A stretch of 64,000 nucleotides of DNA, taken from Yinghuangia aomiensis (GTDB lineage Bacteria > Actinomycetota > Actinomycetes > Streptomycetales > Streptomycetaceae). The DNA lies in contig NZ_BAABHS010000008.1 of the NCBI RefSeq assembly GCF_039542225.1, positions 124,001 to 188,000 of the forward strand, given 5' to 3'. A program made the position numbers and the translations under genes. Numbering within the stretch: position 1 is the stretch's first letter; every line of letters begins with the position of its first letter. Below, piece after piece: positions 8,572 to 16,825 of this stretch. A model generated the notes under the pieces. That model worked only from the letters and a program-made list of their open reading frames with translations. It was not told the origin of the DNA and did not search any database.

Positions 8572-8655
8572 CGGGTGCTCCTCGTGGTCGGGGCCGAACG
8601 TCGCGTCCACGGTGACTCCTCGAAGGCAGGGCGAACTGCTGCTGGGAAACGCGTC

Positions 8656-8676
8656 ACATATACAATATCAATTGTA
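8656..8676. promoter_or_regulatory. Putative GntR operator/promoter between divergent catabolic genes
   Basis: ACATATACAATATCAATTGTA contains the perfect inverted repeat TACAAT-ATCA-ATTGTA (8661-8676), an A/T island in otherwise GC-rich DNA. It also offers TACAAT as a -10 element in either direction. The half site ATATACAAT resembles the ATTGTATACAAT type bound by GntR/FCD regulators. Similar A/T palindromes lie at 16719, 16810 and 25696. Confidence 0.5.
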
Positions 8677-8782
8677 CGGTGAAGCGGTCGGTGTGCTGCA
8701 GCGGACGAGGAGGCCACGTGGGACTGCCGGACACGCGAAGCCCCGATGACCGAGGCGATGTACGCGTAGGGGAGGGAACCCT

Positions 8783-9523
8783 GTGACGAACGACAAGATC
8801 TACATCCACGAGTTCATCGACATCATCGGCCACAACCGCGCCAACTACATGCACCACATGACCGCCAACTGGAGCCCTGTCGCCCAGGACGAGCGGCACC
8901 AGCTCTGCTACGGCGTCTGGGGAGTCGTCGGCACCACCCGCGACTGGCCGTCCGTCGTCAACATCTGGGAGGAAGACGGCTTCGACGGCATGGCCGCGTC
9001 CTTCCGCCACGAGTTCAGCGGAGCCGCCCTCCAGGACCCCAAGCTGGCCAACTGGTGGGCCGAAGCCGCCAAGTTCCGCTCGCACGGCGAGGACCGGCTC
9101 CTCGTCCCCGCGCCGTGGACACGCACCATCGAGGAACTGTGCGCGGACGGAGTCCGCGGCGAGACGTACGCCCACGAGCAGATCCGCACCACGCCCGGCC
9201 AAGCACGCGAGTTGCTCGAACGCGTGGCGGAGGGCGGCGAGCCCCTGCTCTCCGAGTACGGCTGGGTGCTCGCGGGCGCGTGGGAGACCGCGATGACCGG
9301 TGACTCCGAGGTGTTCCTGCTGTGGGCGATCCCGACGTGGGAGCAGTGGGCGGAGGCGGAGAAGGCCGAACGCGCCGACACCAAACTGGCCCGCTGGCGC
9401 CGGGACTTCCACGGCAGGATCGGCTCCCTCCACCGCTTCCTGCTGGCGGACTCCGAACTCTCGCCGTTCCGGACCGGCCGGCAGCCGAGGCGCGAGGACC
9501 GCAAGACCGGCTGGACCGAGTGA
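8783..9523 (+). CDS. NIPSNAP/EthD-like protein of a catabolic cluster (role unknown)
   Basis: A 246-residue soluble protein, possibly with two repeats of a ferredoxin-like alpha/beta-barrel fold. One part opens with YIHEFIDIIGHNRANYMHHM, and the second opens with RGETYAHEQIRTTPGQAREL, the usual NIPSNAP pattern. No catalytic motif is visible. Similar proteins occur beside SDR and thiolase genes in actinobacterial degradation clusters. The GTG start has GGAGGG 6 bases upstream. It is the first gene of a rightward group with the SDR and thiolase, under the palindromic operator at 8661. The fold call is tentative. Confidence 0.62.
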   Translation: MTNDKIYIHEFIDIIGHNRANYMHHMTANWSPVAQDERHQLCYGVWGVVGTTRDWPSVVNIWEEDGFDGMAASFRHEFSGAALQDPKLANWWAEAAKFRSHGEDRLLVPAPWTRTIEELCADGVRGETYAHEQIRTTPGQARELLERVAEGGEPLLSEYGWVLAGAWETAMTGDSEVFLLWAIPTWEQWAEAEKAERADTKLARWRRDFHGRIGSLHRFLLADSELSPFRTGRQPRREDRKTGWTE

Positions 9524-9626
9524 CCTTGACCGGTCGACGCCGTCCCGGCCACGGGCGCGCCGTCGGCCGGACTCTCCGCCCCGACGGGGGCTTTCGGAAC
9601 CTGATCCACTGCTGGTAGGAGGAGAC

Positions 9627-10547
9627 ATGGGGTTGCTGGAAGGCAAAGTTGCCATTGTCACGGGCGCGGGTCACGGCATCGGCCAGGCCCACGCACTGGA
9701 ACTGGCGAAGCAGGGCGCAAAGGTCGTGGTCAACGACCTGGGCGGATCGGTGCGCGGGGAAGGCCGCGGCAACGCCGCCGATGCCACGGTCGCGCTCATC
9801 CGGAAGAACGGCGGCACCGCGGTCCCGCACTACGGGGACGTCGCGGACCACGACGACGCGGGCGACATGGTCGCCACCGCCGTGGACGCCTTCGGCGGCC
9901 TGGACATCCTGGTCAACAACGCCGGGATCGTCCGCGACGCGGCCATCTGGAACATGCCGCGGTCGGACTTCGACGCCGTGCTGCGGGTGCACGTGGCCGG
10001 CACCTGGTCGCCGTGCCACCACGCCGCCGAGTACTGGCGTACCCGCGCGAAGAGCGGTCTCGCCAACAGGGCCAGCATCGTCAACACCACGTCCGGCGCG
10101 GGGCTCGGCGGCAACTTCGGGCAAAGCGGCTACGCGTCCGCCAAAGCGGCGATCGTCGGCCTCACCCTGACGCTGGCGTTGGAACTGCAGCGCTGCGGTG
10201 TCACGGTGAACGCCGTCGGACCGTCCGGTCTGACCCGCATCACGGCGACGATGCCGGGCGCCGGCGAGGTCATCGAGCCCGGCGGGGTCCCCGAGGACGG
10301 CTGGGACCCGATGGATCCGGCCAACAGTTCGCCGCTGGTCGCGTGGCTGGCGAGCGACGAGGCGCATTACGTCACCGGCCAGGTGATCCGGTCCATCGAG
10401 GACCGCATCATTCTGATGCAGGGCTGGCGGGAGAAGAAGACGATCACGGCCGGTGGCCGGCGTTGGGATGCCGCGGAACTCGGCGCCCGCATGGCCGTGG
10501 ACGTGTTCGGCACCCGCGGCGGGGGCCTGTCGTTCGAGCCGGCCTGA
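9627..10547 (+). CDS. Short-chain dehydrogenase/reductase (3-hydroxyacyl-CoA dehydrogenase type)
   Basis: A 306-residue SDR. The cofactor motif is TGAGHGIG (residues 12-19), followed by the NDLGGSVRGEG loop seen in the hydroxyacyl-CoA dehydrogenases of multifunctional enzyme 2. Then come NNAG, and Tyr and Lys of GYASAKAA. The C-terminus is longer than in FabG, as in MFE-2-like SDRs. It would oxidise a 3-hydroxyacyl-CoA to the 3-oxo form ahead of the thiolase. The ATG has AGGAGGAG 3-6 bases upstream. Genes before and after are on the same strand with short gaps, so it is likely one operon. Confidence 0.87.
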   Translation: MGLLEGKVAIVTGAGHGIGQAHALELAKQGAKVVVNDLGGSVRGEGRGNAADATVALIRKNGGTAVPHYGDVADHDDAGDMVATAVDAFGGLDILVNNAGIVRDAAIWNMPRSDFDAVLRVHVAGTWSPCHHAAEYWRTRAKSGLANRASIVNTTSGAGLGGNFGQSGYASAKAAIVGLTLTLALELQRCGVTVNAVGPSGLTRITATMPGAGEVIEPGGVPEDGWDPMDPANSSPLVAWLASDEAHYVTGQVIRSIEDRIILMQGWREKKTITAGGRRWDAAELGARMAVDVFGTRGGGLSFEPA

Positions 10548-10615
10548 ACCACCGGCGAGGGCGAGGGCATGGCCGACGCCACGATCCGCGGACTCCTGTG
10601 AACCGAGAGGCTTTC

Positions 10616-11824
10616 ATGCGCGACGTTGTGATCTGTGAACCGCTGCGTACTGCCGTCGGCGGGTACGGCGGTGTCTTCAAGGACGTGCCGGTGACCCGAT
10701 TGGCCGCCACCGTGATCCGGGCCCTCGTGGCCAGGACGGGGATCGCACCCGAGGACGTGGACGACGTCATCCTCGGCCAGTGCTACCCCAACGGGGAGGC
10801 ACCCGCACTCGGCCGGGTCGCCGCTCTGGACGCCGGTCTCCCGGTCGAGGTCGGCGGGTACCAGATCGACCGCCGCTGCGGCTCGGGACTCCAGGCCGTG
10901 CTCAACGCCGTGGCCCAGGTACGCGACGGCGGCAGCGACGCCGTGATCGCCGGCGGCGCGGAGTCCATGAGCCAGGCCGAGTTCTACACCACCGGCGTCC
11001 GCTGGGGCGCCCCCGGCGCCGGCACCATGCTGCACGACCGGCTGGCCCGCGGCCGGGTGACCGCGGGCGGCGAGCACTACCCGGTTCCGGGCGGGATGCT
11101 GGAGACCGCGGAGAACCTGCGCCGGGAGTACGGCATCGGGCGCGACGAACAGGACGAACTCGCGCTGCGCTCGCACGAACGCGCCGTCGCCGCCCAGCGG
11201 GACGGCCGCTTCGCCGAGGAGATCGTCCCGGTCACCGTCTCCGGGCGCGGCGGCGAGGCGGTCGTCTCCGCGGACGAGCACCCGCGTGCCGACACCTCCG
11301 CGGAGAAGCTCGCGAAGCTGCGCCCGGTGATGCGTCGCGAGGACCCCGAGGCGACCGTCACCGCGGGCAATGCCAGCGGGCAGAACGACGGCGCGTCGGT
11401 GTGCCTGGTGACCACGGCGGAGAACGCGGAACGGCTGGGCGCGCGCCCGCTCGTCCGGGTCGTTTCGTGGGCCTTGGCCGGCGTGCCGCCGCGCACGATG
11501 GGCATCGGTCCGGTGCCCGCGACCGCACGGGCCCTCGACCGGGCGGGGCTCACGCTCGCCGACATGGATCTCGTCGAGATCAACGAGGCGTTCGCCGCCC
11601 AGGTCCTCGCCTGCACGCGCGAGTGGAAATTCGGGCAGGCCGATTGGGAGCGCACCAACGTGAACGGATCGGGGATCTCCTTGGGGCACCCGGTGGGGGC
11701 CACCGGGTGCCGCATCCTCACGACCGTCGCCCGCGAACTGGACAGGCGTGAGCAGCGCTACGCGCTGGAGACGATGTGCATCGGCGGAGGGCAAGGCCTC
11801 GCCGTCGTGTTCGAACGCGTGTAA
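10616..11824 (+). CDS. Acetyl-CoA C-acyltransferase (thiolase)
   Basis: A 402-residue thiolase with all catalytic elements: nucleophilic Cys in RRCGSGLQAV (near residue 91), the NEAFA loop, the catalytic His in GISLGHPVGATG and the second Cys in CIGGGQGLAV. The family cleaves 3-oxoacyl-CoA with CoA, releasing acetyl- or propionyl-CoA. The N-terminus has no extension. The ATG has GAGAGG 5 bases upstream. It ends the rightward NIPSNAP-like/SDR/thiolase operon and converges on the first GntR regulator across a long hairpin. Confidence 0.92.
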   Translation: MRDVVICEPLRTAVGGYGGVFKDVPVTRLAATVIRALVARTGIAPEDVDDVILGQCYPNGEAPALGRVAALDAGLPVEVGGYQIDRRCGSGLQAVLNAVAQVRDGGSDAVIAGGAESMSQAEFYTTGVRWGAPGAGTMLHDRLARGRVTAGGEHYPVPGGMLETAENLRREYGIGRDEQDELALRSHERAVAAQRDGRFAEEIVPVTVSGRGGEAVVSADEHPRADTSAEKLAKLRPVMRREDPEATVTAGNASGQNDGASVCLVTTAENAERLGARPLVRVVSWALAGVPPRTMGIGPVPATARALDRAGLTLADMDLVEINEAFAAQVLACTREWKFGQADWERTNVNGSGISLGHPVGATGCRILTTVARELDRREQRYALETMCIGGGQGLAVVFERV

Positions 11825-11835
11825 GCGCCGGTATG

Positions 11836-11881
11836 GGTGGCCCCTCGGCGGCGGTGTCCGACACCGCCGCCCGGGGCCACC
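11836..11881. terminator. Long hairpin between thiolase and gntR
   Basis: A two-part stem: GGTGGCCCC pairs with GGGGCCACC, and GGCGGCGGTGT pairs with ACACCGCCGCC. There is a small TC/C bulge between them and a CCG loop. It sits between two convergent genes and can act as a terminator for both strands. Confidence 0.65.
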
Positions 11882-11909
11882 TGTGGTGTTCGACGCGCAT
11901 GGGTGTGCC

Positions 11910-12605
11910 TTACAGCAGCCGCCGGGCCCGCAGGAGGTCGACGACCTTGTCCGCCTGGGAGTGGAGCATGGCCGCCAACTCACGCTGGGCCGTGGCTCCG
12001 TCGCCGTCGGCGATGGCCGCCGTCACCACCCGCAGGCCGGCCTTCTGGATGTCCATCACACCCGGGACTTCCGCGAAGAAGTTGCCCGGAACCAGGTTGG
12101 TGGTGAGCAGCCGCGCCATCGCGGTGATGCGGCGCGAGCGCGCCATCACGAGGAGCCGCCGGAGGAATTCGGTACTCCAGTCGAGGTACTCGCCGGGATC
12201 CGTGGCCGCCTGGAGGCGGCGGTGGGCGGCCTCCAGGGCCTCGACCTCCTGGCGGGTCCCGCGTTCGGTGGCGCGGCGGGCCGTGTAGCCGTACAGCATG
12301 CCCAGGAGGTCGTAGTGGTCGCGCGTGGAGTTCTCGTCGAGTCCGTTGACGAAGGCGCCGCGGTGCGGCTCGCTCGTCACCCACCCTTCGCGGTCGAGGG
12401 CGATGACCGCCTCGCGCACGGGGACGCGGCTGACCCGCAAGTCGGCGGCGATCTCGTCCTGCGGTACGCGGTCGCCGGTACGCAGCCGGTTGTCGAAGAT
12501 CAGGGTGCGGATGTACTGGGCGACTTGCTGCGCACTCGTGGGACGGGCGAGCCCTCCGAACCCCGCCTCGTGTTCGGAGCGCTTGTCCCCGCGGCGATCC
12601 GTGAT
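11910..12605 (-). CDS. GntR-family regulator with FCD domain, copy 1
   Basis: About 231 residues: winged helix (residues 20-85, DEIAADLRVSRVPVREAVIA) and an all-helical FCD ligand domain (90-225). It is a close paralogue of the regulator at 24947; the HTH and HRGAFVNGLDENSTRDHY parts are almost identical. The start is unusual. Homology to copy 2 begins at RPTSAQQV, but no ATG/GTG/TTG lies between there and the upstream gene's end, except a GTG at 12692 inside echA with no ribosome site. A strong GGAGGT precedes an in-frame ATC by 4 bases, and that ATC is used here as the start. The gene follows echA, last in the leftward operon. Probably a repressor relieved by a pathway acid or CoA ester. 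Confidence 0.8.
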   Translation of the reverse strand: MTDRRGDKRSEHEAGFGGLARPTSAQQVAQYIRTLIFDNRLRTGDRVPQDEIAADLRVSRVPVREAVIALDREGWVTSEPHRGAFVNGLDENSTRDHYDLLGMLYGYTARRATERGTRQEVEALEAAHRRLQAATDPGEYLDWSTEFLRRLLVMARSRRITAMARLLTTNLVPGNFFAEVPGVMDIQKAGLRVVTAAIADGDGATAQRELAAMLHSQADKVVDLLRARRLL

Positions 12606-12639
12606 GACGACCTCCAGGCTGTGCTCTGCCGGATGCTTC

Positions 12640-13449
12640 CTACTTGCCGAAGTTCGGTGCGCGCTTGTCGAGGAACGCCCTGACCGCCTCACGGTGGTCC
12701 GCGGTCCCGAAGGTGAGCGCCTCCATCGCCAGTGACGCGTCGAGGACGCGGTTGACCCGGTCGACCAGGTCGGCATTCGCCAGCCGCTTGTTGAACTGGA
12801 TGGCGATGGCCGGGCCTCCGGCGATCCGCGCGGCGAGCTTCTCGGCCGCGGGCAGCAACTCCTCCCGCGGGTATACGTGATTGACGAGCCCGTACTGCCA
12901 CGCCTCTTCGGCGGTCATCAGGTCGCCGGTCATCAGGAATTCCTTGCCCCGGTTGAGGCCCATCAGCAGGGGCCACAGGACGGTGCCCCCGTCGCCGGCG
13001 ACGAGCCCGGCGTGTACGTGCGGGTCGCCGATGCGTGCCCCGTCGACCATGAGCGTGATGTCGCAGAACAGCGCGATGGTCGCCCCGAGTCCGAGCGCGT
13101 CGCCGTTGATGACGGCGATCATCGGCTGCGGAACGGCGAGTTGCGACTGGACCACGGCGACCGAGCCGTGCATCAGTTCGGGGAATCCGTCCTCGTACCC
13201 GGCGCCGTCCAGGTTCTCCTGCATCCCCGAGAAGTCGGCGCCCACACAGAACGCCTTCTCCCCGGCCCCGGTCACGACGACCGCGCGCACCTCCCGGTCG
13301 GCCGCGATGCGCCGGAACAGCGGGGCGATCTCGTCGTGCATCTCCGGATTGATCGCGTTGCGGCGCTCCGGGCGGTCGAAGGTGACCCAGAGGATGCCGT
13401 TGTCCCGCAGCTCGGTGCGGAAGTGGGTGAAGTCGTAGCGGTCGCCCAT
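12640..13449 (-). CDS. Enoyl-CoA hydratase/isomerase family protein
   Basis: A 269-residue crotonase. The CoA/oxyanion-hole segments are present (EKAFCVGADFSG and NGDALGLGATIA), as is the HAGLVAGDGGT region where catalytic acid residues lie. Asp in GDGG replaces the Glu of classical hydratases, so isomerase, hydratase or another crotonase reaction is possible. ATG at the end, in a leftward series (echA, two acyl-CoA dehydrogenases, echA, gntR) with short gaps. It would act on the enoyl-CoA formed by the dehydrogenase pair. Confidence 0.88.
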   Translation of the reverse strand: MGDRYDFTHFRTELRDNGILWVTFDRPERRNAINPEMHDEIAPLFRRIAADREVRAVVVTGAGEKAFCVGADFSGMQENLDGAGYEDGFPELMHGSVAVVQSQLAVPQPMIAVINGDALGLGATIALFCDITLMVDGARIGDPHVHAGLVAGDGGTVLWPLLMGLNRGKEFLMTGDLMTAEEAWQYGLVNHVYPREELLPAAEKLAARIAGGPAIAIQFNKRLANADLVDRVNRVLDASLAMEALTFGTADHREAVRAFLDKRAPNFGK

Positions 13450-13484
13450 GATGCTCTTCCTGGTCGAAGGGTCACGTGGTGGTG

Positions 13485-14606
13485 TCAGCCTGTGGTGGAA
13501 GGCCCCAGCAGTGCGTCGGACAAGACCGAACGATGGAAGCGCGGTCCGCCCAGCATCGGCTCACTTGCCTTGATCCGGCGGTACCAGAGGTGCAGCGGGA
13601 CGTCCGCGTGGATGCCCTCCCCGCCCGCGAGCTGGTGGGCCGCGGCACTGACGGCGCGGCAGCGCGGTGCGCACAACGCCTTCAGCACGGACGCGGTCGT
13701 TCCCAGCGGTTCGCCGGCCTCCACCAGCGCCGCCGCCGCGTACACGGCGTCCCGGCAGGCCGTCACGTCCGTGAGCATGTCCGCACAGCGGTGCTGGACC
13801 GACTGCAGCACGCCGAGGGGGAGGCCCCATTGGTGCCGCGTCTTCACATGCTCCACGGTGTGGCGCAGGGCGCCGTCCGCGGCACCGACCATGTCCGCGC
13901 ACTGCACGATCAGCGTCCGGTCGACCGCGGATTGCACCAGGGGCCAGGCTTCGCCGGGGGCGCCCACGACGGCCGCGGCGGGGAGCCGGACGGCGTTCAT
14001 GGCGATCTCGCACTGCCCGTCTCGGCCGAGCGTGGGGAGCAGGCGCGTCGACACTCCCACCGCGGCGGTGTCCACGGCGAAAAGCGTGTGCCCGTCGCCG
14101 GACCGTGCGAGCACCAGCAGGACGTCGGCGTCGGCGGCATGGGGCACGAAGCACACGGCACCGTCCAGGACCCACCCGTCCGCGTTCGGCCGGGCGACGA
14201 GGTGCGTGCCGTCCGGCGCGTAGCTTCCTTCGCGCCCGGTCAGGCCGGTGGCGTACCTGCGTTCCCCCGACACCAGCGGCGCCAAGTGCTCGCGATGTGC
14301 CCGGGCGTCGCCCGCGAAGAGCAGCGCGAAACCGCCGAGGACGAAGCCGTTGAGCAGCGGTGTCGGCATCGCGGCCGCCCCCAGGCGTTCGGCCGCCCGG
14401 ACCAGCACGCCGAAGTCGGACCGGCGGTCCGGACTCGGGAACCAGCCCCGGCCGAGGGCAGTGCGCCACCACGCGGTGTCGTATCCGGGGGCGACGCCGG
14501 CGAGGGCCTCGGCCGCCGCGGGGTCGGGCCAATCACGGAGCGATTCCTCGAAGCCCGGCGGCAGCGGCGGCGGGGACACCGGCGGCAGCGGCCGTACGGA
14601 CGTCAT
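13485..14606 (-). CDS. Acyl-CoA dehydrogenase family protein, small subunit type
   Basis: A 373-residue member of the acyl-CoA dehydrogenase family with a reduced N-terminal domain and a proline-rich start (VRPLPPVSPPPLPPGFEES). The middle beta-domain and the helical C-terminal bundle (HVKTRHQWGLPLGVLQSVQH, the usual FAD contact region) are present. A clear catalytic Glu is not visible. The ATG overlaps the stop of the longer dehydrogenase gene by 4 bases (ATGA), pointing to translational coupling and a heteromeric enzyme, as for paired FadE proteins of steroid side-chain degradation. Confidence 0.85.
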   Translation of the reverse strand: MTSVRPLPPVSPPPLPPGFEESLRDWPDPAAAEALAGVAPGYDTAWWRTALGRGWFPSPDRRSDFGVLVRAAERLGAAAMPTPLLNGFVLGGFALLFAGDARAHREHLAPLVSGERRYATGLTGREGSYAPDGTHLVARPNADGWVLDGAVCFVPHAADADVLLVLARSGDGHTLFAVDTAAVGVSTRLLPTLGRDGQCEIAMNAVRLPAAAVVGAPGEAWPLVQSAVDRTLIVQCADMVGAADGALRHTVEHVKTRHQWGLPLGVLQSVQHRCADMLTDVTACRDAVYAAAALVEAGEPLGTTASVLKALCAPRCRAVSAAAHQLAGGEGIHADVPLHLWYRRIKASEPMLGGPRFHRSVLSDALLGPSTTG

Positions 14607-15784
14607 TTCCGCCTCGCTGTCGGAAGGCCCAGGCCCGCCTGCGCGATCGTGTCACGCTGCAGCTCGTTCGCTCCGGCGCCGATGGTGCCGTGCACCCGTT
14701 CCAGGTATTCCCAGGCGAACCGTCCGCCGGCGGCGGCCGGCGCCGGTTCGGGAGCGAAGAGCGGTGCGTGGATCATGCCCTGATGCCCCGCGGCCTCGGT
14801 GGCCTCCTGGGCGATGCGCTGCAGCAGCTCGGTGGCGAAGACCTTGGCCATCGACGCCTGGGCGACGGCATCGCTGCTCCCGCGGTCCGCGGAGAGCGCC
14901 CGGCAGGCCAGGCGCACGCCCGCAGTGAAGTCCACCTCCAAGGCCGCGAAAGCGTCGCGAGAGACCGGGTCCCCGCCGCCGGTTTCGCGCAGGTGGCGCC
15001 GGAGTCCGTCCAAGGCGTGCCGGGCGAAGCCGAGGTGGAACATGCCCGACCGCTCGGCCCGCAGAGCGGCCGCCAGTTGCCGCCATGCGCGGCCGGGCTC
15101 CCCGAGGACGGCGCCGGGCGGCAGCCGGACCGCGTCGAAGTGGACCTCGTCGAGCGTCCAGCCGTTCATCGTCGGCCGCCTGACGACGCGCACGCCGGGT
15201 GCGGCCATGTCCACCAGGAACATCGTCATCGCGGCGGACCCCAGCGGCCCGGTACGAGCCACCGTGCAGCACCAGTCCGCCTTGTGCGCCCCGGTGACCA
15301 GGGTTTTGACGCCCGACAACACATAGCCGCCGCCCTCTTCGACCGCGGTGGCGGACAAGGCACGCAGATCGCTCCCGGCCTCGCGTTCGCTGTAGGCGAC
15401 GCACATGGTCAGCTCTCCGCCCGTCATCCGCGGCAGGAAGAACGCGTGCTGCTCCTCGTTCGCGAACGCGGCGACCGAGAATCCGGCGAGCGTGACGGCC
15501 GTGTCGACGAGCGGAGCATCGTGCGCCGCGACCGCGAAGTCGAAGGCCGCACGCAGCCAAGGACCCGCCGGAACCTCGTCGGGCAGCCCGATGCCCAGCA
15601 TGCCGCGCGTGCCCGCGGTGCCAAGGACGCGGCGCTCGAACGGCTCGTCGAGCCCCGTCAGGTCCGCCGGATCGGCGTGCTCGCCGGCCTCCGCCATCAC
15701 GGCGGCGAGGAACTCGTCCAGTTCCTCGGCGAACACCTCGACGGCATGTCGTGCGTACCCCGGCTGACCCTCGTCGACCGTCAT
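14603..15784 (-). CDS. Acyl-CoA dehydrogenase family protein, large subunit type
   Basis: About 393 residues with the normal three-domain plan. There is an N-terminal helical domain, a middle segment CVAYSEREAGSDLRALSATA that contacts FAD and substrate, and a C-terminal GTIGAGANELQRDTIAQAGL (the GTxxIQR-like FAD motif). It introduces the 2,3-double bond into an acyl-CoA. The ATG was preferred over a GTG 9 bases upstream because GGAGG is then 8 bases away. It is coupled to the smaller dehydrogenase by a 4-base overlap, so an alpha/beta heteromer is likely. Confidence 0.88.
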   Translation of the reverse strand: MTVDEGQPGYARHAVEVFAEELDEFLAAVMAEAGEHADPADLTGLDEPFERRVLGTAGTRGMLGIGLPDEVPAGPWLRAAFDFAVAAHDAPLVDTAVTLAGFSVAAFANEEQHAFFLPRMTGGELTMCVAYSEREAGSDLRALSATAVEEGGGYVLSGVKTLVTGAHKADWCCTVARTGPLGSAAMTMFLVDMAAPGVRVVRRPTMNGWTLDEVHFDAVRLPPGAVLGEPGRAWRQLAAALRAERSGMFHLGFARHALDGLRRHLRETGGGDPVSRDAFAALEVDFTAGVRLACRALSADRGSSDAVAQASMAKVFATELLQRIAQEATEAAGHQGMIHAPLFAPEPAPAAAGGRFAWEYLERVHGTIGAGANELQRDTIAQAGLGLPTARRK

Positions 15785-15862
15785 TCCCGCCACCTCCTGG
15801 CATGGCCAGGGCGTGAGGGGTGTGGAGATCCACCAGACACGCCCTTGGCCGGTCGAACCGAT

Positions 15863-16690
15863 TTACGACCCCGAGAAGTCGGCGCGGCGGCCCTCCAAAA
15901 GCGACGCAACTCCTTCGACACGGTCGCGGGTCTGGGACAACATGGCGATCGCGGCACGTTCTTCGGCGAAGGCGGTGGCCATGTCGCAGACCGACGAGCG
16001 CCGGTACAACCGGCGCGCTTGTCCGACGCTCAGCGTCGGGCCCGCGGCGAGCCGCGCGGCGAGGTCGTCGGCGACCGTCTCGACCGACTCCGCCGGCACG
16101 AGCCGGTTCACCGCGCCCCAGCGGTACAGGTCGGACGACGTCACGGTGTCGCCCAGCAGCGCGATCTCGTTGAGGGCATGGAACGGCAGCACGCGCGGCA
16201 GGAAGAACGGGTCGCCGGCGTGGGGCGCCATGCCGCGGCGCAGGAATGCGTGCGTCCATCGACCGTCCTCCGCGGCGACGACCAGATCGGCCAGCAGCGC
16301 GAGCATCCAGCCGATGCCCGCGACGCGTCCGCGCACTGCGGAGACGACGGGGGTCTCCAGCTCCCAGAGGGTCTTGAAGAGTTCCTGGTACGGGACCAGC
16401 GGCTGCCGGTACTCCAGCGGCGTGGCCGGTGCGCCGGCCGCGCTCGACGCGAGATCGGCGCCCAGACAGAAGTCCCGTGCGGAGCCGGCGAGGACGACGC
16501 ACCGGACGGACGGATCGCGGTCCGCACCGGTCAGGGAGTTCTGCAGGGCCTCCAGCAGCTCTTCGTCGATCATGTTGCGCGACCCCGGCCGGTTGAGCCG
16601 GAGCCGCAGGACCGCGCCGGCGCGCTCGGCCCGAAGGACCCGGTCGCGCGATGCGTCGACCGGCGGCGGTTCCTCGACAGATGTGCCCAC
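15863..16690 (-). CDS. Enoyl-CoA hydratase/isomerase family protein
   Basis: A 275-residue crotonase, first gene of the leftward operon. The oxyanion segments are RDFCLGADLASS and RGRVAGIGWMLALLADLVVA. The HAFLRRGMAPHAGDPFFLPR region has Asp where classical hydratases carry Glu. The sequence differs strongly from the other crotonase, so the two probably act on different intermediates. The GTG was chosen because GGGAGG lies 4 bases upstream; a TTG 18 bases earlier is less likely. Its promoter region carries an A/T-rich GTATAC site and is shared with the divergent ThDP enzyme gene. Confidence 0.84.
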   Translation of the reverse strand: MGTSVEEPPPVDASRDRVLRAERAGAVLRLRLNRPGSRNMIDEELLEALQNSLTGADRDPSVRCVVLAGSARDFCLGADLASSAAGAPATPLEYRQPLVPYQELFKTLWELETPVVSAVRGRVAGIGWMLALLADLVVAAEDGRWTHAFLRRGMAPHAGDPFFLPRVLPFHALNEIALLGDTVTSSDLYRWGAVNRLVPAESVETVADDLAARLAAGPTLSVGQARRLYRRSSVCDMATAFAEERAAIAMLSQTRDRVEGVASLLEGRRADFSGS

Positions 16691-16718
16691 TTCGCCTCCC
16701 GGAGACAAGTGCCCGCGG

Positions 16719-16735
16719 ATTGTATACTTTATAAG
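16719..16735. promoter_or_regulatory. Putative GntR site upstream of the leftward operon
   Basis: ATTGTATACTTTATAAG is an A/T island upstream of the leftward crotonase gene. It holds the palindromic core GTATAC (16722-16727) and one perfect ATTGTATAC half of the ATTGTATACAAT-type GntR site. It shares TATACTTT with the reverse complement of the site at 25696. Confidence 0.45.
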
Positions 16736-16789
16736 AGTAGAGTAAGCAAGTGGCGTCGAGCCGTGGCGGATCCGCCTGCCGCAACCTGT

Positions 16790-16825
16790 TTGACGCGACC
16801 CTCCACCTGATATTTTATCAAATAT
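16790..16825 (+). promoter_or_regulatory. Likely leaderless promoter with operator over the ThDP gene start
   Basis: TTGACG (16790-16795) and TTTTAT (16813-16818) are spaced by 17 bases, which would put the transcription start at or next to the ATG at 16824. No ribosome site precedes this ATG, so a leaderless transcript fits. The inverted repeat ATATTT-TATC-AAATAT (16810-16825) covers the -10 element and the start codon. It has the same 6-4-6 layout as the palindrome at 8661, as expected for a repressor site. Confidence 0.5.
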
